Under the pieces are notes generated by a model. That model did no database searches, was not told the origin of the DNA, and saw nothing but the letters and a program-made list of their open reading frames with translations. Below, one piece after another: positions 37,172 through 46,375 of a stretch of 64,000 nucleotides of DNA. The stretch's first letter is position 1, and the number at the start of each line of letters is the position of its first letter. A program made the translations under genes and the position numbers. Source of the DNA: Hylemonella sp. (GTDB taxonomy: Bacteria; Pseudomonadota; Gammaproteobacteria; Burkholderiales; Burkholderiaceae_C); contig JAUXVI010000051.1 in assembly GCA_030680575.1 (NCBI GenBank), forward strand, positions 107,678 to 171,677, in the 5' to 3' direction.

Positions 37172-40075
37172 ATGAAACGCATGCTGATCAACGCCACGCA
37201 GGCCGAAGAACGCCGCCTGGCGATTGTGGATGGGCAGAAACTGCTCGACTACGAAATCGAAATCGAGGGGCGCGAACAGCGCAAGGGCAACATCTACAAG
37301 GCCGTCGTCACGCGCGTCGAGCCCTCGTTGGAAGCCTGTTTCGTCGACTACGGCGAAGACCGCCACGGCTTCCTGCCGTTCAAGGAAATCTCCAAACAGT
37401 ATTTCCAGCAGGGTGTTTCGGTCAGCCAGGCCCGCATCCAGGACGCCATCAAGGAAGGCCAGGAGCTGCTGGTCCAGGTCGAGAAGGAAGAACGTGGCAA
37501 CAAGGGCGCAGCCCTGACCACCTTCGTCTCGCTGGCCGGTCGCTACGTGGTGCTGATGCCCAACAACCCGCGCGGCGGCGGCGTCTCGCGCCGCATCGAG
37601 GGTGACGACCGTGCCGAACTGAAAGAAGCGCTCGACCAGCTCGAGTACCCCAACGGCATGAGCATCATTGCGCGCACCGCTGGCATCGGCCGTAGCGCGC
37701 CCGAGCTGCAGTGGGACCTGAACTACCTGCTCAAACTGTGGAACGCCATCGACGGCGCCACCAAGGGTGCCAAGGGCGCCTTCCTGATCTACCAGGAATC
37801 GAGCTTGGTGATCCGCGCCATCCGCGATTACTTCAACAACGACATCGGCGATATCCTGATCGACACCGACGACGTGTACGACCAGGCCCAGCAGTTCATG
37901 GCGCACGTCATGCCCGAGCACGCCGCCCGCGTCAAACGCTACCGCGACGACGCGCCGCTGTTCTCGCGCTTCCAGATCGAGCACCAGATCGAATCGGCCT
38001 ACGCCCGCACCGTGACGCTGCCGTCCGGCGGCGCCATCGTGATCGACCACACCGAGGCCCTGGTCTCGGTGGACGTGAACTCGGCACGCGCCATCAAGGG
38101 CGGCGACATCGAGGAAACCGCCACCCGCACCAATCTGGAAGCCGCTGATGAAGTGGCACGCCAGATGCGCCTGCGCGACTTGGGCGGCCTGATCGTGATC
38201 GACTTCATCGACATGGAAGAAAGCCGCAACCGTCGTGAGGTGGAAAACCGCCTGCGCGATGCGCTACGCCAGGACCGTGCCCGCGTGCAGTTCGGCACCA
38301 TCAGCAAGTTCGGCCTGATGGAGATGAGCCGCCAGCGCCTGCGCCCGGCCCTCTCCGAAGGTGCCTCCATCCCCTGCCCGCGTTGCGGCGGCTCCGGCCA
38401 CATCCGCGACACCGAAAGCTCGGCGCTGCAGATCCTGCGCATCATCCAGGAAGAGGCCCAGAAGGACAACACTGCCTCGGTGCTGTGCCAGGTGCCGGTG
38501 GACGTCGCCTCCTTCCTGCTCAACGAGAAACGTACCGAGATCGCCAAGATCGAACTCAAGCAGCGCATCAATGTGCTGATGGTGCCCAACAAGTCGCTGG
38601 AGACGCCGAACTACAAACTCGAGCGCCTCAAGCACGACGATCCGCGCCTGGACAACATCGAAGCCAGCTACAAGATGGCCGAGGAAGTGGAAGACCCGAC
38701 CTCGGTGACGCGCCGCTCGCAGGAGCCGACCAACAAGCAGACCCCGGTCATCAAGGGCGTGCTGCCCGATGCACCGGCACCGATCGTGGCGCCGAAGCCT
38801 GTTGTCGCTCAACCCCAGGCCGCCAAGCCGGCCCACGCAGCCAAACCTGCCGCTGCAGCGGCCAGCACAGGCTTCTTCGGCTGGCTCAAGAACCTGTTCG
38901 GTGGCGCCCCCGCTGCAGAGCCGGTCAAGACGGGCGAGAAGAAAGAAGAACGCCGCGAAGGTCGCGGTGGCCGTGGCGGTGAAGGCCGTGGTCGTGGCGA
39001 AGGCCGCGGCGGTGAAGGACGTAGCGAGGGTCGCACGGAAGGACGCGGTGAAGGCCGTGGACGCGGCGGTCGTGGCGGCCGTGGCGGTCGTGATGGCGAA
39101 GGTCGCGGTCGCGGCGAACGCCAGGGTCAGCGCGGAGAGGCCGACAACAAGGCCGTGATGGCAGAAGCCACCACCCAGGGCAATGAAGCCGCCAAAACCG
39201 AGCAACGCCAGGAACGCGCACCGCGCAATGGCGAGCAGCGTGGTCGCGGTGACCGTGCTGAACGTGGCGAAGGCCGCGCCGAGCAGGGTGAACGCGGTGA
39301 GCGCACGGAACAGCGCGCGCCCCGTGGTGAACGCGCCGAGCGCGGTGAAAACCGTGGCGAAGGCCGTGGTGAGCGTGGTGAGCGTGGTGAGGGTCGCGGC
39401 GGACGTCGCGGTGAACGCCCGCCACGTCAGGATGACACCCGCCAGCAACCGGTCGAGGAAGTTCGCCTGAATGACGAAGGCACGGCCATCACGCCAGTAG
39501 CCGCCCCTGCCATGGCCGTGACGGAAAGTCAGACTGCAGTTGACGTGGTGCAACAAGCTGCACCCGAAACCGCAGCACCGACCGAAGGCGAAGGTGGCAA
39601 CGGCCAACGTGAGCGCCGCTCGCGTGACCGTTATGGCCGCGACCGCCAACGTGGCGAGCGTGGTGAACGCGGTGAGCGTCAGGAACGCTCGCCGCTGGAA
39701 GCTGCCCCGGCTGAGTCACAGCCGGCGGCTGCACCTGCCAGCGCGCCTGCTCCCGCAGCCGAAACCCGTGCTCCGGCGACGACAGCGGCGCCAGCGCCGG
39801 CTGCACGCGCCCTGCCCCGTGTCCAGACCTATGCCCTGCCGCTGGGTGAACTGAACCAGATCGCCGATACTGCCGGTCTGCAGTGGGTCAACTCCGATGC
39901 AGACAAGGTGGCCGCCGTCCAGGCCGCCATCGCCGCGGAACCGAAGCCGGTGCATGTGCCGCGCGAGCGTCCGGCGCCGGTGGTGATCGACGAGGGTCCG
40001 CTGATCCTGGTTGAAACCCGCAAGGATCTGCGCGACCTGAACCTGCCGTTTGAGCAGCAGTCTGTGCAAAGCTGA
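37172..40075 (+). CDS. rne: Ribonuclease E
   Basis: This is the 967-aa core endonuclease of the RNA degradosome. The S1 domain is at about 35-120. The catalytic Asp residues are D301 (VSVDVNSAR) and D344 ([13 protein letters not shown]), and the zinc-link cysteines are C402/C405 ([10 protein letters not shown]). After about residue 520 the protein is disordered. A short amphipathic segment [12 protein letters not shown] (567-578) is a likely membrane anchor. A very long Gly-Arg-Glu-rich tract (about 590-800) probably binds RNA, and a C-terminal conserved patch follows ([32 protein letters not shown]). AAGGAAAG stands 8 bases before the ATG. A clear terminator follows the stop. Confidence 0.96.
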   Translation: MKRMLINATQAEERRLAIVDGQKLLDYEIEIEGREQRKGNIYKAVVTRVEPSLEACFVDYGEDRHGFLPFKEISKQYFQQGVSVSQARIQDAIKEGQELLVQVEKEERGNKGAALTTFVSLAGRYVVLMPNNPRGGGVSRRIEGDDRAELKEALDQLEYPNGMSIIARTAGIGRSAPELQWDLNYLLKLWNAIDGATKGAKGAFLIYQESSLVIRAIRDYFNNDIGDILIDTDDVYDQAQQFMAHVMPEHAARVKRYRDDAPLFSRFQIEHQIESAYARTVTLPSGGAIVIDHTEALVSVDVNSARAIKGGDIEETATRTNLEAADEVARQMRLRDLGGLIVIDFIDMEESRNRREVENRLRDALRQDRARVQFGTISKFGLMEMSRQRLRPALSEGASIPCPRCGGSGHIRDTESSALQILRIIQEEAQKDNTASVLCQVPVDVASFLLNEKRTEIAKIELKQRINVLMVPNKSLETPNYKLERLKHDDPRLDNIEASYKMAEEVEDPTSVTRRSQEPTNKQTPVIKGVLPDAPAPIVAPKPVVAQPQAAKPAHAAKPAAAAASTGFFGWLKNLFGGAPAAEPVKTGEKKEERREGRGGRGGEGRGRGEGRGGEGRSEGRTEGRGEGRGRGGRGGRGGRDGEGRGRGERQGQRGEADNKAVMAEATTQGNEAAKTEQRQERAPRNGEQRGRGDRAERGEGRAEQGERGERTEQRAPRGERAERGENRGEGRGERGERGEGRGGRRGERPPRQDDTRQQPVEEVRLNDEGTAITPVAAPAMAVTESQTAVDVVQQAAPETAAPTEGEGGNGQRERRSRDRYGRDRQRGERGERGERQERSPLEAAPAESQPAAAPASAPAPAAETRAPATTAAPAPAARALPRVQTYALPLGELNQIADTAGLQWVNSDADKVAAVQAAIAAEPKPVHVPRERPAPVVIDEGPLILVETRKDLRDLNLPFEQQSVQS

Positions 40076-40093
40076 GCGTCAGCTTGACTGACT

Positions 40094-40119
40094 AAAAGGG
40101 CGCCTTTGGGCGCCCTTTT
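40094..40119 (+). terminator. Rho-independent terminator of rne
   Basis: AAAAGGGCGCC (40094-40104) pairs perfectly with GGCGCCCTTTT (40109-40119) around a 4-nt loop and is followed by more T. It lies 18 bases after the rne stop. Confidence 0.9.
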
Positions 40120-40175
40120 TCGTTGAGCCTTTGGCGAATCAAGGGTGGCAAGCACACGCTTCAAAACCCTGGTTT

Positions 40176-40229
40176 GCTACAAATTTGATAGCTATTGACG
40201 CATGATAGACGAGGAAAAGAGCCTCAAAC
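40176..40229 (+). repeat. Family I palindromic repeat, copy 6 (rne-murB gap)
   Basis: The head GCTACAAATTTGATAGC is identical to the copy at 13645 and continues TATTGACGC (one change). The tail ends in GAGCCTCAAAC and overlaps the last 6 bases of murB, including its stop codon. Confidence 0.75.
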
Positions 40230-41321
40230 CACCACTGGCTCCGGCTCCAGCCGAATCCCAAACCGCTCATAGACACTGGTCTGGATCGCCTTCGCCAGCG
40301 TCATCACTTCCCCGCCCGTGGCCCCTCGGGGGCCACTTCCGTCCTCGCCCGAATCGCCACCCCCGCGGTTCACCAGCACCAGCGCCTGCTTCTCATACAC
40401 ACCCGCCTGGCCGATGGACTTGCCCTTCCAGCCGCAGGCGTCGATCAGCCAGCCAGCGGCCAGCTTCACGGTGCCGTCGTCCAGCTGGTAGTGCACGATC
40501 TTGGGGTCGCGCGCGATGATGTCGGCGCACTGCTCGGGTGTGACGGTGGGGTTCTTGAAGAAGCTGCCGGCATTGCCGATGACGGCCGGGTCGGGCAGCT
40601 TGGCGCGGCGGATGTCGCAGACCCAGTCAAAGATCTGCTGTGCCGAAGGTTCGGAAATGCCGCTCTCGGCCATCTTGCGTTCCAGATCGAGGTAGCCCAG
40701 CACCGGCTTCCAGGGTTTGGGCAGGCGCAACCGCACACGGGTGATGAGCGCGCGGCCCGCCAGCCCCAGGCCGACCGGGCGGCCGAGCGCTTCGTGTGCC
40801 GGCGCGGCGGCGTGCTTGAACACCGAGTCGCGGTAGCCGAAGGCGCACTGGGCAGCATTCAGGGTGAAGGTCTGGCCGGTCTGCAGGTCCACGGCGTCGA
40901 GCGACTCGAAGCGGTCCTGCAGTTCCACGCCGTAGGCGCCGATGTTCTGCACCGGGGCGGCGCCCATGGTGCCGGGGATCAGCGCCATGTTTTCCAGCCC
41001 GGGCCAGCCCTGTTCCAGCGTCCAGCGCACAACCTCATGCCAGTTTTCGCCGCCACCGGCCTCCACGATCCAGGCTTTGGGGGTCTCTTCGACCAGCCGG
41101 CGGCCGGTGATCTCGACCTTGAGCACCACCGGCTTGACGTCGCCGGTGAGCACAATGTTGCTGCCACCGCCAAGCACGAATTTCGGTGCCGGGCCGAGTT
41201 CGACATCGGCCAGCACGGCCTGCACGTCCGCCTCGCTTTTGACGCGGATCAGGGTATGCGCCCGGGCCACGATGCGGAAGGTGTTATACGGCTGGAGCGG
41301 GACGTTTTTCTCGACTAACAT
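40224..41321 (-). CDS. murB: UDP-N-acetylenolpyruvoylglucosamine reductase MurB, with palindrome insertion
   Basis: This FAD-dependent reductase forms UDP-MurNAc. The FAD-binding region [15 protein letters not shown] and [25 protein letters not shown], the FGYRDSVFK region and [12 protein letters not shown] with the catalytic Ser are intact (type I, E. coli-like). It is 365 aa, somewhat long. The extra length is partly a Gly-rich insertion [23 protein letters not shown] near the C-terminus, encoded around a GC-rich palindrome (40318-40336). The active-site C-terminal Glu segment after the insertion ([23 protein letters not shown]) is retained. Confidence 0.95.
   Translation of the reverse strand: MLVEKNVPLQPYNTFRIVARAHTLIRVKSEADVQAVLADVELGPAPKFVLGGGSNIVLTGDVKPVVLKVEITGRRLVEETPKAWIVEAGGGENWHEVVRWTLEQGWPGLENMALIPGTMGAAPVQNIGAYGVELQDRFESLDAVDLQTGQTFTLNAAQCAFGYRDSVFKHAAAPAHEALGRPVGLGLAGRALITRVRLRLPKPWKPVLGYLDLERKMAESGISEPSAQQIFDWVCDIRRAKLPDPAVIGNAGSFFKNPTVTPEQCADIIARDPKIVHYQLDDGTVKLAAGWLIDACGWKGKSIGQAGVYEKQALVLVNRGGGDSGEDGSGPRGATGGEVMTLAKAIQTSVYERFGIRLEPEPVVV
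40318..40336. repeat. GC-rich palindrome translated within murB
   Basis: GTGGCCCC (40318-40325) and GGGGCCAC (40329-40336) are perfect inverted arms with a 3-nt loop. The segment sits where MurB proteins usually read NHGGATG without an insertion. It resembles the CCCCCTCGGGGG hairpins of the family II elements. Confidence 0.6.
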
Positions 41322-41364
41322 TGGCCGATTCTCTCATTTGCCCCAGTTAGCGGAAATTACCAAC

Positions 41365-41850
41365 ATGCCTTCATTCGATACCGTCTGCGAAGCCGACATG
41401 GTCAAAGTCAAAAACGGTGTGGACAACTCTGCCAAGGAGATTGCCACCCGCTTCGATTTCAAGGGCACCTCGGCCAGCATTGAGATCAAGGACAAGGAGA
41501 TCACCGTGATCGGTGATGCCGACTTCCAGCTCGAACAGATCTTCGACGTACTGCGCAACAAGCTGACCAAGCAGTCGGTGGACGTGCGCTTCCTGGACAT
41601 CGGCGACCTGCAGAAGATGGGCGGCGACAAGGTCAAGAAAGTCATTAAGGTGCGCAACGGCATCGAGTCCGAGCTGGCCAAGAAGATCCAGCGCCTGATC
41701 AAGGACAGCAAGCTGAAGGTCCAGGCCGCCATCCAGGAAGACAAGGTGCGCGTCAGCGGCGCCAAGCGCGACGACCTGCAGGCCGCCATGGCCTTGCTGC
41801 GCAAGGAAGTCACCGACATCCCGCTGGACTTCAACAACTTCCGCGACTGA
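41365..41850 (+). CDS. yajQ: YajQ family nucleotide-binding protein
   Basis: This 161-aa protein begins [35 protein letters not shown] and ends [12 protein letters not shown], the standard YajQ (DUF520) sequence. Relatives bind cyclic di-GMP or nucleic acid. The ATG at 41365 fits the family; the long upstream extension of the frame lies over murB in antisense. It overlaps the next gene by 1 bp (TGATG). Confidence 0.95.
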   Translation: MPSFDTVCEADMVKVKNGVDNSAKEIATRFDFKGTSASIEIKDKEITVIGDADFQLEQIFDVLRNKLTKQSVDVRFLDIGDLQKMGGDKVKKVIKVRNGIESELAKKIQRLIKDSKLKVQAAIQEDKVRVSGAKRDDLQAAMALLRKEVTDIPLDFNNFRD

Positions 41851-42503
41851 TGAAAGCCTTTGCCGCGCTGCTGCTGACCTGCGCAGGGCTCCTCGCGGGC
41901 AGCGGTGTGGCATACGCACAGTCGGTCGCACTCTCCGGCATGCTGGGCGCCAAGGCCCTGCTGGTGGTGGACGGCAGTGCCCCCAAGAGCGTGGCCGTGG
42001 GCGAGTCGCACCGCGGCGTCAAGGTGCTGAGCACCTCGGCCGACCAGGCGGTGGTGGAGGTGGGCGGCAGCCGGCAGACCTTGCGCATGGGCGAGGCCCC
42101 GGTGAGCACTGGCGGGCCGGCGAATGGCGCAGAGAACGGCAAGATCGTGCTGCACGCCGGTAGCGGCGGGCACTTCCTGACGCAGGGCCAGATCAACGGC
42201 CGCGCCGTCACCTTTCTGGTGGACACCGGCGCCTCGACGGTGGCCATGAGCGTGGCCGACGCCGAGCGCATCGGCCTAGCCTACAAATCAGGGCAGCCAG
42301 TACGCGTCAATACGGCCAACGGCGTGGTCCCGGGCTGGCTCGTCAAGCTCACGTCCGTGCGCCTGGGGCAGGTGGATGTATACAACGTCGATGCCGTGGT
42401 CTCCCCGGCGGCCATGCCCTACGTCCTGCTCGGCAACAGCGTCCTGACGCGTTTCCAGATGACACGCACCAACGACCAGTTGGTGCTCGACAAGCGCTAT
42501 TGA
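41850..42503 (+). CDS. Exported retropepsin-like aspartic protease (clan AA)
   Basis: This 217-aa protein has a signal peptide ([23 protein letters not shown], cleavage after about residue 23), an N-terminal beta-rich domain, and a retroviral-type aspartic protease domain. The active-site motif is FLVDTGASTVAMS (DTG at 125-127), and the second signature is YVLLGNSVLTRF. One motif per chain implies an active dimer. It is found beside yajQ or related genes in many betaproteobacteria; the substrate is unknown. Confidence 0.85.
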   Translation: MKAFAALLLTCAGLLAGSGVAYAQSVALSGMLGAKALLVVDGSAPKSVAVGESHRGVKVLSTSADQAVVEVGGSRQTLRMGEAPVSTGGPANGAENGKIVLHAGSGGHFLTQGQINGRAVTFLVDTGASTVAMSVADAERIGLAYKSGQPVRVNTANGVVPGWLVKLTSVRLGQVDVYNVDAVVSPAAMPYVLLGNSVLTRFQMTRTNDQLVLDKRY

Positions 42504-42525
42504 GCCAGAACCCGGCCACCGCGTC

Positions 42526-43491
42526 ATGAGCATCAAGGACCAAACCGAATACGAAGACCTGCTGGGTCTGTGGTCCGACTTGGAAGCCGGCCTGGGCATT
42601 CTGCTGGGCAGCCCGGCCAGCATCCAGGAGTTCGAGCAACGCGTCTGGCAGTACGACCGCTGGATGCAGACCCTGCTGGAGCGCGATGCCGACGTCGGCC
42701 TGTACCTGCTGTTCCAGCTCTCCACCCACTCCTCGGTCGGCTACAGCGCCTCCTACTCGCTGATCTGCAGCGTGCTGTGCCACCTGATCGCCAGCGAGCT
42801 CAAGCTCAGCATGCCCGAGCGCAACAGCCTGGTGCACGCAGCCATGACCATGAACATCGCCATGACCGCCCTGCAGGACGAGCTGGCGCTGCAGACCGAC
42901 CCGCTCACCCCGGAGCAGCAGGACGCCATCCGCGGCCACGCGGCCAAGGGCAGCCTGATGCTGGCCAATCTGGGCGTCACCGACGAGCTGTGGCTGGAGG
43001 TGATCGCCAACCACCACGACGAGAGCCTGGAGAAAGTGGAGTTGCGCCTGCTGCCGGCGCGCAAGCGGCTGGTCAGCATCCTGCGCGCGGTGGACCGTTA
43101 TGCCGCCATGATTTCGCCGCGCAAGTCGCGTGAGGGCCGCAGCACCACCGAGTCGGTGCGCAGCATCATGAGCAGCACCGCGCCCTACAACGACGCCGTC
43201 GGCCACGCCCTGGTGCGCGCAGTGGGCCTGTGCCCACCGGGTACCTATGTGCGCTTGGAAGACAACGCCATTGCCGTGGTCGTGCGTCGCAACAGCAAGG
43301 CCAACCTGCCGCATGTGGCCATCATGACCGATGCGGCCGGCAGCACCTTGCCCCGGCCCCGCCTGCACTGCCCAGCCAATGGCAAGCCGGCGCTGAAAGC
43401 CGCACTGGCCAGCGCCATGGTGCGCCAGCGCTTCAACCACCATCTGGCGCTGCAGCTCAGCCTGCAGGCCGCCCTGGCCCAGCAAGCCTAG
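42526..43491 (+). CDS. HD-GYP-like protein with degenerate metal site
   Basis: This 321-aa helical protein is laid out like an HD-GYP phosphodiesterase domain: HSSVGYSASYSLICSVLCHLIASELKLSMPERNSLVHAAMTMNIAMTALQDEL ... IRGHAAKGSLMLANLGVTDELWLEVIANHHDES. The HD pair in the second helix is replaced (AAMTMNIAM where LLHDIG would be expected), and no GYP triad is present where it would be expected. It is therefore probably catalytically inactive and may act by binding. It follows the aspartic protease gene by 22 bp. Confidence 0.7.
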   Translation: MSIKDQTEYEDLLGLWSDLEAGLGILLGSPASIQEFEQRVWQYDRWMQTLLERDADVGLYLLFQLSTHSSVGYSASYSLICSVLCHLIASELKLSMPERNSLVHAAMTMNIAMTALQDELALQTDPLTPEQQDAIRGHAAKGSLMLANLGVTDELWLEVIANHHDESLEKVELRLLPARKRLVSILRAVDRYAAMISPRKSREGRSTTESVRSIMSSTAPYNDAVGHALVRAVGLCPPGTYVRLEDNAIAVVVRRNSKANLPHVAIMTDAAGSTLPRPRLHCPANGKPALKAALASAMVRQRFNHHLALQLSLQAALAQQA

Positions 43492-43505
43492 ACATGGCCT
43501 GGGGA

Positions 43506-44165
43506 TCAGGCCTTGTCGGCCGGCCCGTCTTTTTTCTTCTGCCCGATCTTCGACTCGGTGCCGCGCGCCAGGCGGCAGATGTTCTCGGCATGGCGGTAGA
43601 TCAGCAGCAGCGCCATGGCGCTGACCGTAAACAAAATGGGACCTTCCATGCGCCAGGCCAGACCGTCACCGAAGATGTAGTACACCGGCGCGAACACCGC
43701 CGCGGCCAGCGAAGCGAGCGAGGAATAACGAAAGAAGAAAGCCATGATGAGCCAGGTGGCGGCCGTGGCCAGACCCAGCACCCAGTCCAGCCCCAGCAGC
43801 ACGCCCAGCGCCGTGGCCACGCCCTTGCCGCCCTGGAAGCGGAAGAACACCGGGTACAGGTGGCCCAGGAAGGCGCCCAGCCCCACCAGGGCCAGCGTGC
43901 CGGCCTCCAGCCCGTAGGGTTTGCCAAACCAGTGGACCAACGCCACCGGCAGCCAACCCTTGGCGGCGTCCAGCAGCAAGGTGGCGATGGCGGCCTTCTT
44001 GGAGCCCGAGCGCAGCACGTTGGTGGCCCCCGGGTTCTTGCTGCCGTAGGTGCGCGGGTCGTTCAGCCCCATGACGCGGCTGACGATGACGGCAAACGAA
44101 AGCGACCCGATCAGGTAGGCGGCGATGCCCGCGAGCACGGGGTAGATGGCAGACAAAGAATCCAA
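43506..44165 (-). CDS. plsY: Glycerol-3-phosphate acyltransferase PlsY
   Basis: This integral membrane enzyme acylates glycerol-3-phosphate with acyl-phosphate made by PlsX. Conserved loops: [59 protein letters not shown] and the C-terminal [19 protein letters not shown]. The start is taken as the TTG at 44165 because GAGGAG lies 6 bases upstream; an ATG at 44213 would add 16 atypical residues. It is 219 aa. Confidence 0.94.
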   Translation of the reverse strand: MDSLSAIYPVLAGIAAYLIGSLSFAVIVSRVMGLNDPRTYGSKNPGATNVLRSGSKKAAIATLLLDAAKGWLPVALVHWFGKPYGLEAGTLALVGLGAFLGHLYPVFFRFQGGKGVATALGVLLGLDWVLGLATAATWLIMAFFFRYSSLASLAAAVFAPVYYIFGDGLAWRMEGPILFTVSAMALLLIYRHAENICRLARGTESKIGQKKKDGPADKA

Positions 44166-44223
44166 GACAAACTCCTCAGCAACGCAGCCCGGACGGGCGG
44201 CATTGGACAACACAAACAGGCCG

Positions 44224-44715
44224 CTATTCTGCCAGCGCGCACTGCACCGGCTTCGCGCTCAGCAACTGAACGCACACCTGCGGATCAATCTCCACCAGGT
44301 AACCACGTCGCCCGCCATTGATCAGGATGCGCGGCAGCGCCAGGATGGTCTCCTCGATGTACACCGGCATGTCCTTGCGTGTGCCGAAGGGCGAGGTGCC
44401 GCCCACCAGATAGCCGCTGTGGCGGTTGGCCACCTCGGGCTTGCACGGTTCGACCGACTTGGCGCCGATCTGGCGCGCCAGGTTCTTGGTGGACACCTTG
44501 CGGTTGCCATGCATCAGCACCACCAGCGGCCGGGCGTCCTGGTCCTGCATGATGAGCGTCTTGACCACCGTGAACGGGTCCCAGCCCAGCACCGCCGCAC
44601 TGTGCAACGCGCCGCCATGCTCCAGGTACTCGTAAGGGTGCTCGGTGAAATCCACCTGGTTCGCCTTGAGCAACTGGGTGGCCGGGGTTTCGGAAACATG
44701 CTCTTTCTTTGCCAT
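44224..44715 (-). CDS. ybaK: Cys-tRNA(Pro) deacylase YbaK
   Basis: This 163-aa editing domain hydrolyses Cys-tRNA(Pro). The YbaK/EbsC fold is shown by [63 protein letters not shown] and [25 protein letters not shown]. The ATG at 44715 is preferred over one at 44730. It is convergent with nothing and divergent from the PPK2 gene. Confidence 0.93.
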   Translation of the reverse strand: MAKKEHVSETPATQLLKANQVDFTEHPYEYLEHGGALHSAAVLGWDPFTVVKTLIMQDQDARPLVVLMHGNRKVSTKNLARQIGAKSVEPCKPEVANRHSGYLVGGTSPFGTRKDMPVYIEETILALPRILINGGRRGYLVEIDPQVCVQLLSAKPVQCALAE

Positions 44716-44792
44716 GGAGCGATTGTCCATCGGTTGGGCGCAAGGATGTAGGCCGGGTTGAGTTTGCGCGCCGGCTCCGATACGATGCCTCT

Positions 44793-45593
44793 ATGAAGAA
44801 ATCCAAGAACGGCAAGCCCGACAAGCTCAGCAAGGACGCGTACTTCGAAAAACTCGCCCCGCTGCAGCTGGAGCTCAACGACGTGGCGCGCTGGTTACAA
44901 CACACCGGAAAACGCCTTCTGGTGCTGATCGAGGGCCGCGACACCGCCGGCAAGGGCGGGGTCATCACGGCCATGTCCGAGACGCTGAACCCGCGCCAGT
45001 GCCACACCGTGGCCCTGGCCAAACCCAGCGAGCGCGAGGCGACACAATGGTATTTCCAGCGTTATGTATCGCACCTGCCGGCAGCCGGCGAGATCGTGCT
45101 TTTCGACCGCAGCTGGTACAACCGCGCCGGTGTCGAACGCGTGATGGGCTTCTGCTCGGAAGACGAGACCCGGGCCTTCCTGAAGCAAGCCCCGGTGTTC
45201 GAGAAGATGCTGGTCGACGATGGCATCCTGCTCTTCAAGTACTGGCTGACAGTCGACCAAGTCCATCAGGAGGAGCGCTTCACAGAGCGTCTGGCCGACC
45301 CGCTCAAACGCTGGAAGCTCAGCCCGATCGACCTGCAGGCGCGCAAGAAATACGCCGAATACGGCCTGGCGCGCGATGCCATGCTGAAAGCCACCCACAA
45401 GCCAGCCACGCCCTGGACACTGGTCGACTTCAATGACCAGCGGCGCGGCCGGCTCACGCTGATCCGCCACCTGATCGACCACATCCCGGAGCGCCGGGTG
45501 CCGGAGAAACGCATCAAATTCCCACCACTCGACCATGCGCCGCTGCGCGAGGAATTCGGCACCTCGCTCAAGCCCATCAAGGCGGCCGACTGA
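44793..45593 (+). CDS. Polyphosphate kinase 2 family protein
   Basis: This 266-aa PPK2 protein has the Walker A loop LIEGRDTAGKGGVI, the Walker B/lid region IVLFDRSWYNRAGVERVMGFC, and the conserved KYWLTVDQVHQEERFTERLADPLKRWKLSPIDLQ and HKPATPWTLVDFNDQRRGRL segments. PPK2 enzymes phosphorylate NDPs or NMPs with polyphosphate, but the subclass cannot be fixed here. The start at 44793 gives the family N-terminus (MKKSKNGKPDKL). Confidence 0.92.
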   Translation: MKKSKNGKPDKLSKDAYFEKLAPLQLELNDVARWLQHTGKRLLVLIEGRDTAGKGGVITAMSETLNPRQCHTVALAKPSEREATQWYFQRYVSHLPAAGEIVLFDRSWYNRAGVERVMGFCSEDETRAFLKQAPVFEKMLVDDGILLFKYWLTVDQVHQEERFTERLADPLKRWKLSPIDLQARKKYAEYGLARDAMLKATHKPATPWTLVDFNDQRRGRLTLIRHLIDHIPERRVPEKRIKFPPLDHAPLREEFGTSLKPIKAAD

Positions 45594-45641
45594 CGTCCGG
45601 CATCGTGGCAGCGACTGGCCAGCGTGCCACAATCGCCGCCC

Positions 45642-46286
45642 ATGAAGCCAGAAGACGACACATCCGCCTCCGACATCCCGCCACAGCGTTCAGCGCTGCG
45701 TCACAGCCACGCCGAGGACGCACTGGCCCTGCTGTCGGGCACGGCGTTGATCGCGCTGGCCGTGGCCCTGTTCCAGCACGCCCACCTGCTCAGTGGCGGC
45801 ACGGCCGGCTTGGCTTTTCTGCTGCACTACGGCATGGGCTGGGGCTTCGGCCCGGTGTTCTTCGTGCTCAACCTGCCCTTTTATGTGCTGGCCTGGCGCC
45901 GCATGGACCGCGCCTTCCTCTACAAGACCATGCTGGCCGTGGCGCTGCTGTCGGTGCTGACCGAAATCACGCCACAGTTCATCCGCTTCGAACAACTGGC
46001 GCCCCTGTATGCCGCACTGATCGGCGGCGTGCTGCTGGGCGTGGGCTTCCTGATCCTGTTCCGCCACCGCGCCAGCCTGGGCGGCGTCGGCATTCTGGCC
46101 TTCTGGCTGCAGGAGACGCGCGGCTGGCGCGCCGGCCATGTGCAGATGGCGGTGGACACGCTCATTCTGCTGCTGGCACTCATCACAGCACCGCTGACGC
46201 AGGTGACCTTGTCCGTGGTTGGCGCCGTGGTTCTTAACCTGACGCTGGCGATCAACCACCGCGCGGGGCGCTACATCGCCAACTGA
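45642..46286 (+). CDS. YitT family membrane protein
   Basis: This 214-aa integral membrane protein has about six predicted helices: LSGTALIALAVALFQHAHLLSGGTAGLAFLLHY, GPVFFVLNLPFYVLAW, TMLAVALLSVLTE, LYAALIGGVLLGVGFLILFRHRASLGGVGILAFWLQE and two more. The GGTAGLAFLL and SLGGVGILA motifs match YitT (DUF161) proteins, whose transport role is not established. The ATG at 45642 is preferred. Confidence 0.82.
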   Translation: MKPEDDTSASDIPPQRSALRHSHAEDALALLSGTALIALAVALFQHAHLLSGGTAGLAFLLHYGMGWGFGPVFFVLNLPFYVLAWRRMDRAFLYKTMLAVALLSVLTEITPQFIRFEQLAPLYAALIGGVLLGVGFLILFRHRASLGGVGILAFWLQETRGWRAGHVQMAVDTLILLLALITAPLTQVTLSVVGAVVLNLTLAINHRAGRYIAN

Positions 46287-46300
46287 GCCGCAGCGTCGCC

Positions 46301-46373
46301 GCCGGGCCGTCCCAAGGCGACGAACACCCCCTCGGGGGCAGCGTCTACACGAAGTGAGTGAGCGCGGGGGCCC
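46301..46373 (+). repeat. Family II GC-rich hairpin element, copy E
   Basis: It is located between the convergent YitT and aldo/keto reductase genes, ending 2 bases before the reductase stop. It reads GCCGGGCCGTCCCAAGGC, CCCCCTCGGGGGCAGCG, ACACGAAGTG and GAGCGCGGGGGC, matching copies C and D block by block. Confidence 0.8.
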
Positions 46374-46375
46374 TG

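Noticed and set aside
38930..39430. CRISPR-like or tandem-repeat array
   Set aside because: The repeats are short codon-level GRG/GER repeats inside the rne frame with no uniform spacers.
38264..39649. A 461-codon Thr/Ala/Phe-rich antisense frame over rne
   Set aside because: It is the complement of the Gly-Arg-Glu repeat tract and shows only low-complexity sequence.
45605..46237. An Arg/Ala/Gly-rich 210-codon frame overlapping the YitT gene
   Set aside because: It is an alternative-frame reading; the YitT frame has clear membrane helices and family motifs.
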